64,000 bases of DNA from Pseudomonadota bacterium (GCA_021810635.1 JAJZIH010000010.1:1-64000), one strand, 5' to 3'; counted from the first letter of the stretch, positions 33,411 through 43,378 are shown. The notes: generated from the letters alone by a model not told the origin. Program-made: numbers and translations.

Positions 33411-35183
33411 ATGAATTACCAGCCTCCGCTTGAGGACTATCGGCTCCTGCTGACGACGATCTGTTCTTTGGACCGTCTTTTTGCGCTGCCTGATTTTCAT
33501 GAACTCGATTTTCCCGTGACGGATGCCGTCCTCGAGGAGGGTAGCCGTTTTGCCCGTGAAGTTCTGGCACCGCTCAATCCCGTTGGGGACCGCGAACCAG
33601 CCCGAATGACCGCGGAAGGTGTCAGCTTGTCACCTCGCTTTCGCGAAGCCTACCAAGGCTTCGTCGCGGGAGGTTGGAATGCGGTTTCGGCGGATCCCCG
33701 TTATGGTGGACAGGGGCTGCCGGAAGTCGTGGCCGCCGCGTTGAGCGAGATGTGGCAAGGCGCGAATCTTTCTTTCGCTCTTTGTCCGCTACTGACCCAG
33801 GGGGCAATCGAGACCCTGCTTCTGTGTGGCAGCGAGGAGCAGAAAAGCCGGTATCTCCCCCGGATGGTGAGCGGCGAATGGAGTGGCACCATGAACCTCA
33901 CCGAACCCCAGGCGGGTTCCGACCTCGGGCGCATTGAAAGCCTGGCAACTCCGGAAGGCCCCCATTTCCGGCTGCAGGGACAGAAAATCTTCATCACCTA
34001 CGGCGAACACGACCTGACCTCGAACATCGTCCACATGGTTTTGGCCCGGACTCCGGGCGCACCAGCCGGGACCCGTGGGCTGACCCTGTTTGTCGTCCCC
34101 CGGTTTGGGGTCCCCCCGGACCCGCCCGGCACGAAGAATGAGGTCCGGGCATTGTCCATCGAACGCAAGCTGGGGATCCATGCCTCCCCCACCTGCGTCA
34201 TGCAGTATGGGGGCGGGAAGGGGGCGAGGGCGGAGCAGATCGGGGAGTTGCATCGAGGCATCGAGCACATGTTCATCATGATGAACCGGGCCCGTCTCGC
34301 CGTGGGCCAGCAGGGGGTGGGGATATCCGAGTGTGCCTATCAGGCAGCGTTGGATTTTGCCCGGACGCGCCTGCAGGGCCGGGACCTCGTGACCGGCGAC
34401 GACCCGGTGCCCATCCTCTCTCATCCGGACGTCAGGCGCATGCTGCTCACCATGGCAGGGCTCACCGAGGCCGCCCGTGCCCTTTCCTTTTGGGCTTTCT
34501 ATTCGCTCGATTTCTCTCGCCACGCGGCCGATCCCGAGGTCCGGGACGAACACGATCGGCTGATGGCTTTTTTAACGCCGGTCGTCAAGGGTTTCGCCAC
34601 GGAAAGTGCCCAGGAGGTGACTTCCCTCGCCATCCAGGTTCATGGTGGCATGGGTTACGTCGAGGAAACAGGCGTCGCACAACTGTACCGGGATGCCCGG
34701 ATTCTGACCATCTACGAGGGCACGTCGGGCATCCAGGCGATGGATTTTGTCGGGCGGAAAATCCTCAAGGACCGTGGCCAGACCTTTGCCGCCCTGGATC
34801 GCCGGATCCGGCAGTCCTTGGCCGGAGAACGGTTCGCCACGTGGGGGGCGCTCACTCAACCGCTGATGGACCGGCTCGAGCGGTTGCGGGATTGCGTGGA
34901 ACGCGTACTCCGGAACACCGCCTCAGATCCCTACTTGGCGGGCGCAGCCGCCTATCCCCTCCTGATGATGACGGGAACGGTTCTGGGAGGTTGGCTCCTT
35001 CTCGAAACGTGCGCGGCGCGGCCCGCCGGGCCCCACGCCTCCATCGATGTCCGCTGGCAAAAGCACAAGAGGGGGGTCGCTGGGTTCTACATTTCCAGTA
35101 TTCTTCCCCGTGCCGATGCCTACGCCGCGGCTATTCAGGCTCCGGATAAAAATATCATGACAATGGAGTCCTCCGAGTTCTAG
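33411..35183 (+). CDS. Acyl-CoA dehydrogenase, long DmdC-like subfamily
   Basis: A 590-residue flavoprotein oxidising acyl-CoA to enoyl-CoA. The opening MNYQPPLEDYRLLL and the total length are those of the roughly 600-residue subfamily that includes DmdC (3-methylmercaptopropionyl-CoA dehydrogenase). FAD-binding segments MNLTEPQAGSDLG and FITYGEHDL are present, as are QVHGGMGYVEETGVAQLYRD and the catalytic Glu in IYEGTSGIQAMDF. AAGGA at 33398-33402 fixes the start within a frame open from 33135. No electron-transfer flavoprotein or hydratase gene lies nearby; the substrate is unknown. Confidence 0.88.
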   Translation: MNYQPPLEDYRLLLTTICSLDRLFALPDFHELDFPVTDAVLEEGSRFAREVLAPLNPVGDREPARMTAEGVSLSPRFREAYQGFVAGGWNAVSADPRYGGQGLPEVVAAALSEMWQGANLSFALCPLLTQGAIETLLLCGSEEQKSRYLPRMVSGEWSGTMNLTEPQAGSDLGRIESLATPEGPHFRLQGQKIFITYGEHDLTSNIVHMVLARTPGAPAGTRGLTLFVVPRFGVPPDPPGTKNEVRALSIERKLGIHASPTCVMQYGGGKGARAEQIGELHRGIEHMFIMMNRARLAVGQQGVGISECAYQAALDFARTRLQGRDLVTGDDPVPILSHPDVRRMLLTMAGLTEAARALSFWAFYSLDFSRHAADPEVRDEHDRLMAFLTPVVKGFATESAQEVTSLAIQVHGGMGYVEETGVAQLYRDARILTIYEGTSGIQAMDFVGRKILKDRGQTFAALDRRIRQSLAGERFATWGALTQPLMDRLERLRDCVERVLRNTASDPYLAGAAAYPLLMMTGTVLGGWLLLETCAARPAGPHASIDVRWQKHKRGVAGFYISSILPRADAYAAAIQAPDKNIMTMESSEF

Positions 35184-35258
35184 GAGTGGTGGGGAGATTC
35201 CGGTCGGGCCGAAAGAGGGCGCTCTTGAGTCGAATCAAACCGGATAGGGAGACTCGGC

Positions 35259-35264
35259 TATAAT
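35259..35264 (+). promoter_or_regulatory. -10 element upstream of the ccm operon
   Basis: A consensus TATAAT 70 bases before ccmA, in the only sizeable gap upstream of the operon. A TTGAGT at 35225-35230 is too far away to act as its -35, so an activator may be needed. Confidence 0.5.
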
Positions 35265-35333
35265 TGAGTGGCAACCGGGACAACGGGACCCACCCCAATG
35301 GCCTTTCCGAACGTGCAGACGAGCCGGTCTTGA

Positions 35334-35981
35334 ATGGAGACGGGGGGCGGTCAGGGTTTGGAAGTGCGCGCTGTCGAACTCCGCCGGGGCCGTCGTCTGC
35401 TGGCCCGGTCGCTCAGTTTTGGCGTGCGACCGGGAGACTATCTGGAACTCACCGGGCCCAACGGATCCGGGAAAAGCACGCTGTTGCGGCTGATTGCGGG
35501 GTTGGGCCGCATGGAGATCGGAGAACTCTTCTGGAACGGCACCGCCTTCAATCCCCAGAAGGAGGTTGCGCATCATGCGCGTACGCTGTACCTGGGCCAT
35601 GCCGACGGCCTCAAGGGCCTGCTCAGCATCGGCGAGAACCTGCGTCTTTTCGGCGCACTCCGCGGATGTCGCGACCCGGGAAAGGAGGTCGAGGAGGGGA
35701 TCGGTTTCTACGGCCTCGGGCACCTGAGGCAGGTCGCCTGTGAACGCCTTTCACAAGGACAGCGACGGCGGGCGGCTCTGGCGCGGCTGCGTGCTTTTCC
35801 GGCCTCTCTCTGGCTCCTCGATGAACCGACAACCGCTCTCGACCGGGACGGGGTGGAGCGCTTTTTCAGGCATTTCCGGCTTCACTTGGAGCAAGGGGGC
35901 ATGGCGCTGGTCGCGACCCACCAAAGCCTCGCCCGCTGGATGGCTCCTGCAGGTGAAGTCATGCTGGGACGACCCCGTTGA
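35334..35981 (+). CDS. ccmA: Heme exporter ATP-binding protein CcmA
   Basis: The ATPase subunit of the CcmABCD complex that releases holo-CcmE during System I cytochrome c maturation. The 215-residue protein shows Walker A GPNGSGKST, the ABC signature LSQGQRRR, Walker B SLWLLDEP and the switch His in ATHQSL. First gene of an uninterrupted ccmABCDEFGHI operon. A TATAAT at 35259-35264 precedes it. Confidence 0.95.
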   Translation: METGGGQGLEVRAVELRRGRRLLARSLSFGVRPGDYLELTGPNGSGKSTLLRLIAGLGRMEIGELFWNGTAFNPQKEVAHHARTLYLGHADGLKGLLSIGENLRLFGALRGCRDPGKEVEEGIGFYGLGHLRQVACERLSQGQRRRAALARLRAFPASLWLLDEPTTALDRDGVERFFRHFRLHLEQGGMALVATHQSLARWMAPAGEVMLGRPR

Positions 35982-36646
35982 ATCCCTGGCTTTTCTTTTT
36001 CCGGACCGAACTCGGGGTCTCCTGGCGAGAACGTCGCCGGGTGATGCTCCCCCTGGTTTTTTTCGCGATCGTGGCTTTCCTGTTTCCCCTGACGATGAAT
36101 CCCAAGGCCGGTCTCTTGGCCCGGATGGCCCCGGGGATCATCTGGGTCGATGCCATGCTGGCGATCTTTCTCGGACTCGAGTCGCTGTTTCGGCACGATC
36201 ATGAGGAGGGCATTCTCGAACAATGGGTCCTCAGCCCGACTTCGCTGGAACTCCGGGTGCTTTTCAAGGTCGCATCCTTCTGGACGGTCACTTCCTTGCC
36301 CCTTCTGCTGATGAGTCCCCTCCTCGTGCTTTGGCTCTCGTTCCCCGTCCAAGAGCTCGGGATTTTGCTCGTCGGTCTTTTCCTCGGGACGGTCACCCTC
36401 TGTTTCCTGGGTGCGCTCGGGGCGGCCTTGACTTTGACTCTGCGCCAGTCCAGCATGCTGATCGCCGTCCTGTTCCTGCCGATCGCCACCCCGATTCTGA
36501 TTTTCGGCGCCCATAGTGCGATTTTGGCGGCCCGTGATCTGGATCCGCGCCCGGCCCTTTATCTTTTGGCCACACTCTTCTTCCTGACCGTGGGGATCGT
36601 GCCCAAGGCCATTTCCGCCGCACTTCGCATCAGTTACGAGACCTGA
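35978..36646 (+). CDS. ccmB: Heme exporter membrane subunit CcmB
   Basis: A 222-residue protein with six hydrophobic segments, the membrane partner of CcmA. Family segments include FRTELGVSWRERRRVMLPLVFF, GIIWVDAMLA and FRHDHEEGILEQWVLSP. Translation starts at a TTG (35978) that overlaps the ccmA stop by four bases, a coupled start with a rare initiation codon. Confidence 0.95.
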   Translation: MNPWLFFFRTELGVSWRERRRVMLPLVFFAIVAFLFPLTMNPKAGLLARMAPGIIWVDAMLAIFLGLESLFRHDHEEGILEQWVLSPTSLELRVLFKVASFWTVTSLPLLLMSPLLVLWLSFPVQELGILLVGLFLGTVTLCFLGALGAALTLTLRQSSMLIAVLFLPIATPILIFGAHSAILAARDLDPRPALYLLATLFFLTVGIVPKAISAALRISYET

Positions 36647-36652
36647 CCCGCC

Positions 36653-37390
36653 ATGACGCTCAAAACCTTCTTGCACCGTCTGGGGTCACCCCCGTATTTT
36701 TACCAGATTTCCAAGCCCTGGGGTCGTGCGTTCGCCTGGATCGGCTTGGGCCTGATCCTGGTCGGGCTCTACGGCGGCCTGTGGCTGGCTCCGCCGGACT
36801 ACCAGCAGGGGAACGGCTTTCGTATCATGTACGTGCATGTTCCGAGCGCCTGGATGTCCCTTTTCGTCTTCATGGTGATTGCCGTTGCGAGCTTCATCGG
36901 GCTGGTCTGGCGCATGCGCTTGGCCGATGCAGTGGCGGCCGCGTCCGCGCCGCTGGGGGCCGCCTTTACGGCCGTTGCACTGGTCACGGGCTCCCTCTGG
37001 GGAAAGCCGATGTGGGGAACCTACTGGGTCTGGGATGCCCGGCTCACCTCGGAACTCATCCTGTTCTTCCTCTATCTCGGGATCATAACGCTGAACCGCT
37101 CCTTCGAGGACCAGAAAACCGGCGACAAGGCGGCCGCCATCCTGGCCCTGATCGGGGCCATCGACGTGCCGATCGTGCATTACTCCGTCGATTGGTGGCA
37201 AACCCTGCACCAGGGGTCCAGTTTCAAGGGCCTCACGTCCGAAATTGCCCCCTCCATGCTGTGGCCGCTCCTGGTCATGATGGCCGGTTTCATGTTTTAT
37301 TACGCTTGGCTCGTCCTGTGGCGCACCCGCTCCGAGATCCTCCTGCGGGAGATGGACCGCGAGTGGGCCCAACGGGTGGTCGAGCCATGA
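36653..37390 (+). CDS. ccmC: Heme handling protein CcmC
   Basis: Attaches heme to apo-CcmE at the periplasmic face. The 245-residue, six-helix protein contains the tryptophan-rich WWD domain WGTYWVWDARLTSELILF and two conserved His residues: MYVHVPSAWMS before it and VPIVHYSVDWWQTLHQG after it. Begins six bases after ccmB and overlaps ccmD. Confidence 0.96.
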   Translation: MTLKTFLHRLGSPPYFYQISKPWGRAFAWIGLGLILVGLYGGLWLAPPDYQQGNGFRIMYVHVPSAWMSLFVFMVIAVASFIGLVWRMRLADAVAAASAPLGAAFTAVALVTGSLWGKPMWGTYWVWDARLTSELILFFLYLGIITLNRSFEDQKTGDKAAAILALIGAIDVPIVHYSVDWWQTLHQGSSFKGLTSEIAPSMLWPLLVMMAGFMFYYAWLVLWRTRSEILLREMDREWAQRVVEP

Positions 37391-37563
37391 CGTCCTGGCA
37401 CGAGTTCGTGACGATGGGCCGGTTCGGCCTTTTCGTCTGGCCGGCGTTCGGGTTTGGCCTGATCGTTATGCTGCTCAACATCTACTGGGCCCGGCTCCGT
37501 GAAAAAACCGCCCGGCGGGAAGTTCGCCAAGCCAGGCAGGCCGAGGAGGAATCCCCGCAATGA
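37387..37563 (+). CDS. ccmD: Heme exporter small subunit CcmD
   Basis: A 58-residue single-span membrane protein (MTSWHEFVTMGRFGLFVWPA, then a hydrophobic helix and a charged tail). CcmD anchors CcmE to the CcmABC complex and is needed for its release. The ATG overlaps the ccmC stop (ATGA) and its own stop overlaps the ccmE start in the same way. Confidence 0.93.
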   Translation: MTSWHEFVTMGRFGLFVWPAFGFGLIVMLLNIYWARLREKTARREVRQARQAEEESPQ

Positions 37564-38030
37564 CCCGCAGACACCAGCGCCTCGTCATGGTCCTTCTCAT
37601 GCTGGCGTGCATTTCGGCAGCCGTGGGTTTTGCTCTGCGCGCATTCAACGGCGATTTGCTGTACTACATCACGCCGACCCAGCTGGCCGAAGGAAAGGCA
37701 CCCGCCCACGGCGCCTTCCGCCTGGGCGGAATTGTCGCCCGCGGCAGTGTCCATCGTCGGAATGGAAGCATGACGGTCCATTTTGTCCTGACCGACTACC
37801 ACCATTCGGTTCCTGTCGTCTATACGGGCATCCTGCCGGACCTATTCCGTGTGGGGCAGGGGATCGTGGTCAAGGGGCGTCTGACCCATGGCGTCTTTCT
37901 GGCCAGCCAGGTTCTGGCCAAGCATGGGGCCAAGTACATGCCGCCCGGCATCCACCAGCCCCGAGCACGCCCCGCACACCTCAAAATGCTCGCGCTGCGA
38001 CGCTCCTTGCGGGAAGCCCCCGGCCTATGA
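37560..38030 (+). CDS. ccmE: Periplasmic heme chaperone CcmE
   Basis: A 156-residue membrane-anchored OB-fold protein that carries heme covalently. After the N-terminal anchor (residues 7-28) come YYITPTQ, GGIVARGSV and the heme-attachment motif VLAKHGAKYMPP, where His122 binds heme and Tyr126 is an axial ligand. It is the His form, not the rare Cys form. Coupled to ccmD and ccmF by four-base overlaps. Confidence 0.95.
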   Translation: MTRRHQRLVMVLLMLACISAAVGFALRAFNGDLLYYITPTQLAEGKAPAHGAFRLGGIVARGSVHRRNGSMTVHFVLTDYHHSVPVVYTGILPDLFRVGQGIVVKGRLTHGVFLASQVLAKHGAKYMPPGIHQPRARPAHLKMLALRRSLREAPGL

Positions 38031-40021
38031 TTGCCGAAATCGGTCTTTACGCTCTGGTCCTGGCCTTTCTCATGGCGGCGGCTCAGACCTTTTTCGGCCT
38101 GGCCGGGGCGGGCACCCAGCGTCTTCGCTGGATGGCCGTGACCCGTCCCGCTGCCTTCGGCCAGCTGTTTTTCATGGCGCTCTCCTATGGTTGCCTCACG
38201 GAGCTGTTCGTCACGAGCAACTACTCGGTCCGTTACGTGGCGAAATATTCCAACGCGCTGATGCCGCTTTTCTACCGCGTTGCCGGAGTCTGGGGTGCCC
38301 ACGAAGGCTCCATGATGCTCTGGATGCTGGTACTGGCCGTCTGGACCGCTTTGGTCGCCGTCTTCAGCCGGAAGCTGCCGGTGGTTTTTGCCAACCGTGT
38401 CCTGGGCGTGCTGGGCGCCATTGCCTGCGGGTTCTTCCTGTTCACCCTGATCACCTCCAATCCGTTTGTCCGCCTGCTGCCGCCGGCACTGCATGGCGGA
38501 ACCCTGAATCCGATTCTCGAGGACCCCCTCCTGGTCATCCATCCGCCAATGCTCTACATGGGCTACGTCGGGCTGTCGGTTGCCTTTTCCTTTGCGGTCG
38601 CGGCACTCATCGGGGGCCGAATGGACGCAGCCTGGGCGCGCTGGACTCGTCCCTGGACGCTGGCCGCCTGGATTTTTCTCACCGTCGGCATCGTGCTGGG
38701 CAGTTTCTGGTCCTATTACGAACTGGGATGGGGCGGATGGTGGTTCTGGGATCCGGTCGAAAACGCCTCGTTCATGCCGTGGCTCATCGCCACCGCCCTG
38801 ATCCACTCCCTCGCGGTGACCGAGAAACGGGGTGCCTTCAAGAGCTGGACGGCCCTTCTGGCGATTGCCGGATTTTCACTGAGCCTGCTCGGAACCTTCC
38901 TCGTCCGGTCCGGTGTCCTGATTTCCATCCACGCCTTTGCCATGGATCCCCGACGCGGGATGTTCATCCTGGTGCTGCTCGGCATCATGTCGGCTTTGGC
39001 GCTTGCGGTCTACATCTGGCGCGCCCCGCTGCTCTGGGAGACCGGTGGGGGGTTCCGGTTTTTTTCGCGCGAAACGTTCATCCTGTTGAACAACATCCTG
39101 CTCGTGGCCGGAGCGGGTGCCGTGTTCATCGGCACCATCTATCCCCTGTTCATCGAAGTCTTTGGGCTGGGCCGGCTTTCGGTGGGCCCTCCCTACTTCG
39201 ATCATGTGTTTATCCCGATCATGTTCCCTCTGTTCCTCCTGATGGGAATTGGGCCCTACGTGAGCTGGAAAAGCGGTTCGCTGAAGGCGCTGCGCCGGCG
39301 CCTGTGGATTCCTTTCCTCCTGTGGCTGCTGGCCAGCTGTGTCCTTCTGTTTGTGGCGCTGGATTCACGATGGCCGCTCATGACGTGGCTCGGTGCGTTT
39401 TTCGGATCCTGGGTGTTTCTGACCGCCTTTACCGAACCGGTGAGACGACTGTGGCTGCGTTTTCGGGGAGAGCCGGTCCGTCTTCCCAGTGGGGTGTTGG
39501 GGATGAGCCTGGCCCACTTTGGAGTCGGTGTCGTCATTTTGGGCATTACGATGAGCACGACTTTGGGAGTCTGGCGCGACATGCCCATGCGGGCGGGGCA
39601 GTCGTACCGGATGGCGGGTTTCCGGTACCGGTTTGATGCCATCCGTCCGGCTCACGGACGCAACTGGACCGGCGTGCGGGCCACCTTTTCCATCTTCCAC
39701 CAGGGCCGGCGGTTTGCCGTGGTGCACCCGGAGAAACGGCATTTCTTCCCGGATGGAGGGACCACGACCAACGCCGCCATCGTCGGGGGGCCGGTCCACG
39801 ATCTTTTCGTTTCGCTGGGCAACCCCTTGGGCAAGGGAAAATGGAGCCTCAGGTTCCGCTATGAGCCGATGGTCATTTTTGTCTGGCTGGGTGGGCTCCT
39901 CATGGCGCTGGGCGGTCTTGTGGCCATGTTGGACCGCCGCTACCGGATTGCCCTGGAGGTCCGGCCGTTCCTGCCGATTGATGAAGCCAGCCAGTCCCCG
40001 GACGATGAGGAGGCTCTCTGA
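38027..40021 (+). CDS. ccmF: Cytochrome c heme lyase subunit CcmF
   Basis: A 664-residue, about 15-helix membrane protein that transfers heme from CcmE to apocytochrome c. It contains RVAGVWGAHEGSMMLW, HPPMLYMGYVG, the WWD domain WGGWWFWDPVENASFMPWL, and the conserved FLVRSGVLISIHAFA stretch. ATG 38027 overlaps the ccmE stop. The open frame upstream to 37499 is chance, being out of frame within ccmDE. Confidence 0.95.
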   Translation: MIAEIGLYALVLAFLMAAAQTFFGLAGAGTQRLRWMAVTRPAAFGQLFFMALSYGCLTELFVTSNYSVRYVAKYSNALMPLFYRVAGVWGAHEGSMMLWMLVLAVWTALVAVFSRKLPVVFANRVLGVLGAIACGFFLFTLITSNPFVRLLPPALHGGTLNPILEDPLLVIHPPMLYMGYVGLSVAFSFAVAALIGGRMDAAWARWTRPWTLAAWIFLTVGIVLGSFWSYYELGWGGWWFWDPVENASFMPWLIATALIHSLAVTEKRGAFKSWTALLAIAGFSLSLLGTFLVRSGVLISIHAFAMDPRRGMFILVLLGIMSALALAVYIWRAPLLWETGGGFRFFSRETFILLNNILLVAGAGAVFIGTIYPLFIEVFGLGRLSVGPPYFDHVFIPIMFPLFLLMGIGPYVSWKSGSLKALRRRLWIPFLLWLLASCVLLFVALDSRWPLMTWLGAFFGSWVFLTAFTEPVRRLWLRFRGEPVRLPSGVLGMSLAHFGVGVVILGITMSTTLGVWRDMPMRAGQSYRMAGFRYRFDAIRPAHGRNWTGVRATFSIFHQGRRFAVVHPEKRHFFPDGGTTTNAAIVGGPVHDLFVSLGNPLGKGKWSLRFRYEPMVIFVWLGGLLMALGGLVAMLDRRYRIALEVRPFLPIDEASQSPDDEEAL

Positions 40022-40024
40022 ACG

Positions 40025-40576
40025 ATGAAAAGGGCCCGCTACGCGATTCTGGGCATCCCTTTCGTCATCCTGGCCGGTCTGGTCGTGACCTTCTGGGCGG
40101 GTCTTTTGCATCACCCTTCGATCATTCCCTCTCCCCTGATCGGAAAACCCGCGCCGGCATTGATCCTGCCCCGCCTGGCTCACCCTGACCAGCAGGTGAC
40201 CCGCGCGGTTTTCCGCAATCACGTCACCCTGCTCAATGTCTGGGCGAGCTGGTGCGTTTCTTGCCAGTACGAATATCCGACCCTGCTCTGGCTCCAGCGC
40301 CACGGCGTCCGGATCATCGGCGTGGATTACAAGGATCGCCACAAGCCTGCCCTGGACTACCTCAGGCAACACGGCGACCCCTATGTCGAGGTGGCCTATG
40401 ATCGGAAGGGACTCGCCACGATCAACTGGGGGGTCTACGGCGTGCCAGAAACCTTTGTGCTGGGACCCCGGGGCCGCATCCGCTACAAGTATGTGGGCCC
40501 GATCCCCCTCTCCGTTGCCCGCCGGACCATTCTTCCTCTGGTGCAGCACCTGCGGATTTCAGAACCGGTGTCATGA
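40025..40576 (+). CDS. ccmG: Cytochrome c maturation thioredoxin CcmG/DsbE
   Basis: A 183-residue membrane-anchored thioredoxin that keeps apocytochrome heme-binding cysteines reduced. The N-terminal anchor (residues 8-28) is followed by LLNVWASWCVSCQYEYP with the redox pair Cys77-Cys80, and by GVYGVPETFVLGPRG with the cis-Pro typical of the CcmG family. Its CVSC dipeptide replaces the more common CPTC. Overlaps ccmH by four bases. Confidence 0.94.
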   Translation: MKRARYAILGIPFVILAGLVVTFWAGLLHHPSIIPSPLIGKPAPALILPRLAHPDQQVTRAVFRNHVTLLNVWASWCVSCQYEYPTLLWLQRHGVRIIGVDYKDRHKPALDYLRQHGDPYVEVAYDRKGLATINWGVYGVPETFVLGPRGRIRYKYVGPIPLSVARRTILPLVQHLRISEPVS

Positions 40577-41019
40577 TCAGGGCCCGGACCCTCATGCTCA
40601 TTCTCTTGCTCTTACCGGCGGTTCTGGCCGACGTCAAGGTTGCCAAAGCCATCGAGAACCATCCCCCTCTGGCCAATCCCGTGCTGGAACGGCGCTATCA
40701 GCATCTCACCGAGGAAATCCGCTGCCTCGTCTGCCAGGATCAGAATATCGCCAATTCGCCGGCCCCCCTCGCGGCCAACCTGCGGTATGAAGTGCGTCGC
40801 CTGCTTTTCACCGGGGCCAGCAATTCAGCGATCAAACGCTACCTGACCCGGCGCTACGGGGACTTCGTCCTCTACAAGCCCCCCGTGCAGCCGGATACCT
40901 GGCTGCTCTGGTTCGGCCCCTTTGCGCTGCTCCTCACCGGCATGATCACGGTCGGGTTTCTGGTGCGCAGGAAAAGCAGGCTCTACGAGCGCGAACACGG
41001 GGAGGGGCGGGTCCCATGA
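40573..41019 (+). CDS. ccmH: Cytochrome c maturation protein CcmH (CycL)
   Basis: A 148-residue periplasmic protein with a signal peptide, the redox motif EIRCLVCQDQNIANS (Cys51 and Cys54) and a C-terminal membrane anchor. It acts as apocytochrome chaperone and thiol reductant with CcmF, CcmG and CcmI. It matches the short CcmH/CycL form of Pseudomonas rather than the fused E. coli protein. Overlaps ccmI. Confidence 0.94.
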   Translation: MIRARTLMLILLLLPAVLADVKVAKAIENHPPLANPVLERRYQHLTEEIRCLVCQDQNIANSPAPLAANLRYEVRRLLFTGASNSAIKRYLTRRYGDFVLYKPPVQPDTWLLWFGPFALLLTGMITVGFLVRRKSRLYEREHGEGRVP

Positions 41020-42233
41020 TGTTTCTGGTGTGGGCGGTCCTCATGACCGCGGTTGCGGCCGGCATCGTGGCCTGGCCGCTCCGTCGGGCACGGCGGGTAT
41101 CGGGAACGGCGGATGCGGATTTCAAGCGGTCACTCCGGAAGCAAACGCTGCACGAACTGGCCGATGAGGTGACCGGCGGGGATCTCGATGCGGCCGAGCT
41201 GGAGCTGGCTCGGCAGGACGCCGTCCGGAACATCGATTCCGGGGGGGGCGGCCCCCACCCGGAATCCACCCGGCCCTTCCGGACGGCCCGCACTCGGGTT
41301 TGGCCGTTTCTTCTCCTGTTTCTCGTCGCCGCTCCCTTGCTGTTTTTGGCCTGGGGAAACTGGAGGAGCGCGGTTTTGGGGGTGCGTTCGGCCAGCCGCA
41401 CCGAGCTTGATCGGGCCATCAACCGTTTTGCTGCCCATCTGAAGCGACACCCGGCGGATCTTGCCGGCTGGGAACTCTACGCCCGAGCCCAGATCATGAC
41501 GGGGCACTATGCCAAGGCGGCTCGGGCCTATGCCACGATCCTGAAACTGCCGGGAACCGCAGGCTCCCCCTCCGTTCTCGCGGATTATGGGGAATGCCTC
41601 GTCCTCCAGCATCCGGATCTCCTCAATGCCTCCGAAAACGCGATCTTCGACCGCGTCTTGAAACGTCGCCCCGACAATTCGAAAGCCCTGTGGTATGGAG
41701 GGCTTTTGGCGCTCGCGGTGGACCATGACCGGGATCTGGCCCTCCGCCGGTTCCGCCATCTGTTGGAGCTGGGCGGGCTCCCGCCTGCTTTTGCCCTTCT
41801 CGTGGAGGAACGAATTGTCGGACTGGGAGGACATCTTCCGGTCCTTTGGGTCCCCCACTCCCTCGGATTCCGGATCAGCCGGGCACCCGGCCTGGCCCGG
41901 AAGATCCGGGGCGGCACCCTGTTTGTTCTCGTCCGGATCGACAACCCGCACAGTCCCCCGCTCTGGGTGCGGCAGGTTCCTCTGCATCACCTGCCGGAAA
42001 CCGTCCGGCTCAACCCATCCGATGCCATGCGGGGGAAGGTGCGCTTTGGATCGGGGTTGCGCTACCGCCTCGAAGTCCGCTGGTCGCCCCTGAGCGGTGC
42101 GGGGGCACTTCGCGGGGTCCGCTATACCGTTTCCCGAACCGTCACCGGAAAAGCCCTCAAGGGCCGGCCGGTCTTTGCTCTGCGGTTCAGGGTGCCGCAG
42201 CTCCGGGCACGGACCGCCCCGGCGGCCCGCTGA
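41016..42233 (+). CDS. ccmI: Cytochrome c maturation protein CcmI (CycH)
   Basis: A 405-residue protein with two N-terminal transmembrane segments (residues 3-20 and about 97-115) flanking a cytoplasmic Leu/Glu-rich linker. A periplasmic TPR domain follows ([31 protein letters not shown]), with a beta-rich C-terminal part. CcmI binds the C-terminus of apocytochrome c and presents it to CcmFH. Last ccm gene; cbpA follows 13 bases later. Confidence 0.9.
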   Translation: MMFLVWAVLMTAVAAGIVAWPLRRARRVSGTADADFKRSLRKQTLHELADEVTGGDLDAAELELARQDAVRNIDSGGGGPHPESTRPFRTARTRVWPFLLLFLVAAPLLFLAWGNWRSAVLGVRSASRTELDRAINRFAAHLKRHPADLAGWELYARAQIMTGHYAKAARAYATILKLPGTAGSPSVLADYGECLVLQHPDLLNASENAIFDRVLKRRPDNSKALWYGGLLALAVDHDRDLALRRFRHLLELGGLPPAFALLVEERIVGLGGHLPVLWVPHSLGFRISRAPGLARKIRGGTLFVLVRIDNPHSPPLWVRQVPLHHLPETVRLNPSDAMRGKVRFGSGLRYRLEVRWSPLSGAGALRGVRYTVSRTVTGKALKGRPVFALRFRVPQLRARTAPAAR

Positions 42234-42246
42234 GACCGGTTCGTTC

Positions 42247-43143
42247 ATGGAATACCAGGATTACTACCAGATTCTCGGAGTCAAGCGGGGGGCCTCGACC
42301 GATGAGGTCAAACGAGCCTACCGGAAACTGGCGAGAAAATATCACCCGGATGTTTCGAAAGAACCCGGTGCCGAGGAGCGCTTCAAGAGCATCTCCATGG
42401 CCTACGAGGTGCTCGGGAATCCGGAGAAAAGGAAAGCCTATGACCAGCTTGGCAGCTATCAGCCGGGACAGAATTTCAAGCCACCTCCCGACTGGGAACA
42501 GCGCTACGGGGTGGCTGGGGATTTCAGCGGCATGTCGTTTTCCGAGCTGTTCGAGCAGATTTTTTCGGGTTTGGGCTCCACCCAGAGGGGGTCCGGTTTC
42601 CCGCCGGACGACCCGACCCGCAGGGGAGGCGTCCCGGCGTTCCAGGCCGAGGTGGAGATCAGCCTGGAGGAAGCCTCGGCCGGTGCCGAGAGGATTTTCG
42701 AAATCGATGGCCGGAAGATCAGGATCAGGATTCCCAAGGGAGCCCAGGATGGCCAGAAACTGCGGGTTCCCGTCCGGGCCCGCCGGGGGTGGGGCCGGAC
42801 GGGAGGCGGCGACCTCCAGATCACCGTCCGCCTGTTGCCCCATCCCCTGTTCCGGCCGGTGGGCGACCATCTCGAGATGGATCTTCCGCTCACGCCAGCC
42901 GAAGCGGTTTTGGGCACGGAAGTCGAGATCCCGACCTTTGCGGGACGCGTCCGCCTGAGGGTCCCGCCCGCGACCAGTTCCGGACGCAGTTTCCGGCTCG
43001 AAAAGAAAGGCATGATGAAACCGACGGGGACCCTGGGCGACCTCTGGGTGCGGGCCAAAATCGTGGTTGAAAAACCGCATTCCGACCGGGAACGGAAACT
43101 GTACGAAGAACTCCTGAGGATCCAGTCCGCCAAAGCTAGATAG
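42247..43143 (+). CDS. cbpA: DnaJ-class co-chaperone, CbpA type
   Basis: A 298-residue protein with an N-terminal J domain ([20 protein letters not shown], the HPD motif in KYHPDVS, and [18 protein letters not shown]), a Gly/Phe-rich linker (residues 75-120) and two DnaJ C-terminal substrate-binding domains. The zinc-finger Cys repeats of true DnaJ are absent, which makes it CbpA/DnaJ type II. The start ATG 42247 matches the family opening [12 protein letters not shown]. Likely read through from ccmI. Ends in TAG. Confidence 0.92.
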   Translation: MEYQDYYQILGVKRGASTDEVKRAYRKLARKYHPDVSKEPGAEERFKSISMAYEVLGNPEKRKAYDQLGSYQPGQNFKPPPDWEQRYGVAGDFSGMSFSELFEQIFSGLGSTQRGSGFPPDDPTRRGGVPAFQAEVEISLEEASAGAERIFEIDGRKIRIRIPKGAQDGQKLRVPVRARRGWGRTGGGDLQITVRLLPHPLFRPVGDHLEMDLPLTPAEAVLGTEVEIPTFAGRVRLRVPPATSSGRSFRLEKKGMMKPTGTLGDLWVRAKIVVEKPHSDRERKLYEELLRIQSAKAR

Positions 43144-43213
43144 AGTCTCGCATGTAGAGGCTATTTGCTTGATAAAACAGTAGAATCTTTTTTTCGTTTA
43201 CCAAAGTCCATCG

Positions 43214-43230
43214 ATGATGTCAAACATCAT
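43214..43230. promoter_or_regulatory. Inverted repeat in the AT-rich leader of the acetate-transporter-like gene
   Basis: ATGATGT-CAA-ACATCAT is a perfect 7-bp inverted repeat about 150 bases before the start at 43379, flanked on both sides by ATCGAT. The surrounding 43144-43320 is AT-rich and carries no gene. It looks like a regulator binding site or a short hairpin. Confidence 0.5.
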
Positions 43231-43378
43231 GATATCGATATAACTTATTAAAAGTAATAGTGATCTTATTTGAAGAAACCAAAATTGCGTTCGTGTACTT
43301 TCTGGACTACAGTCAGACGGCTTGGAGTCCGATTCCGGTCGGTCTTTGGGCGCGACACCTAACTGGAGGATAAATTTG

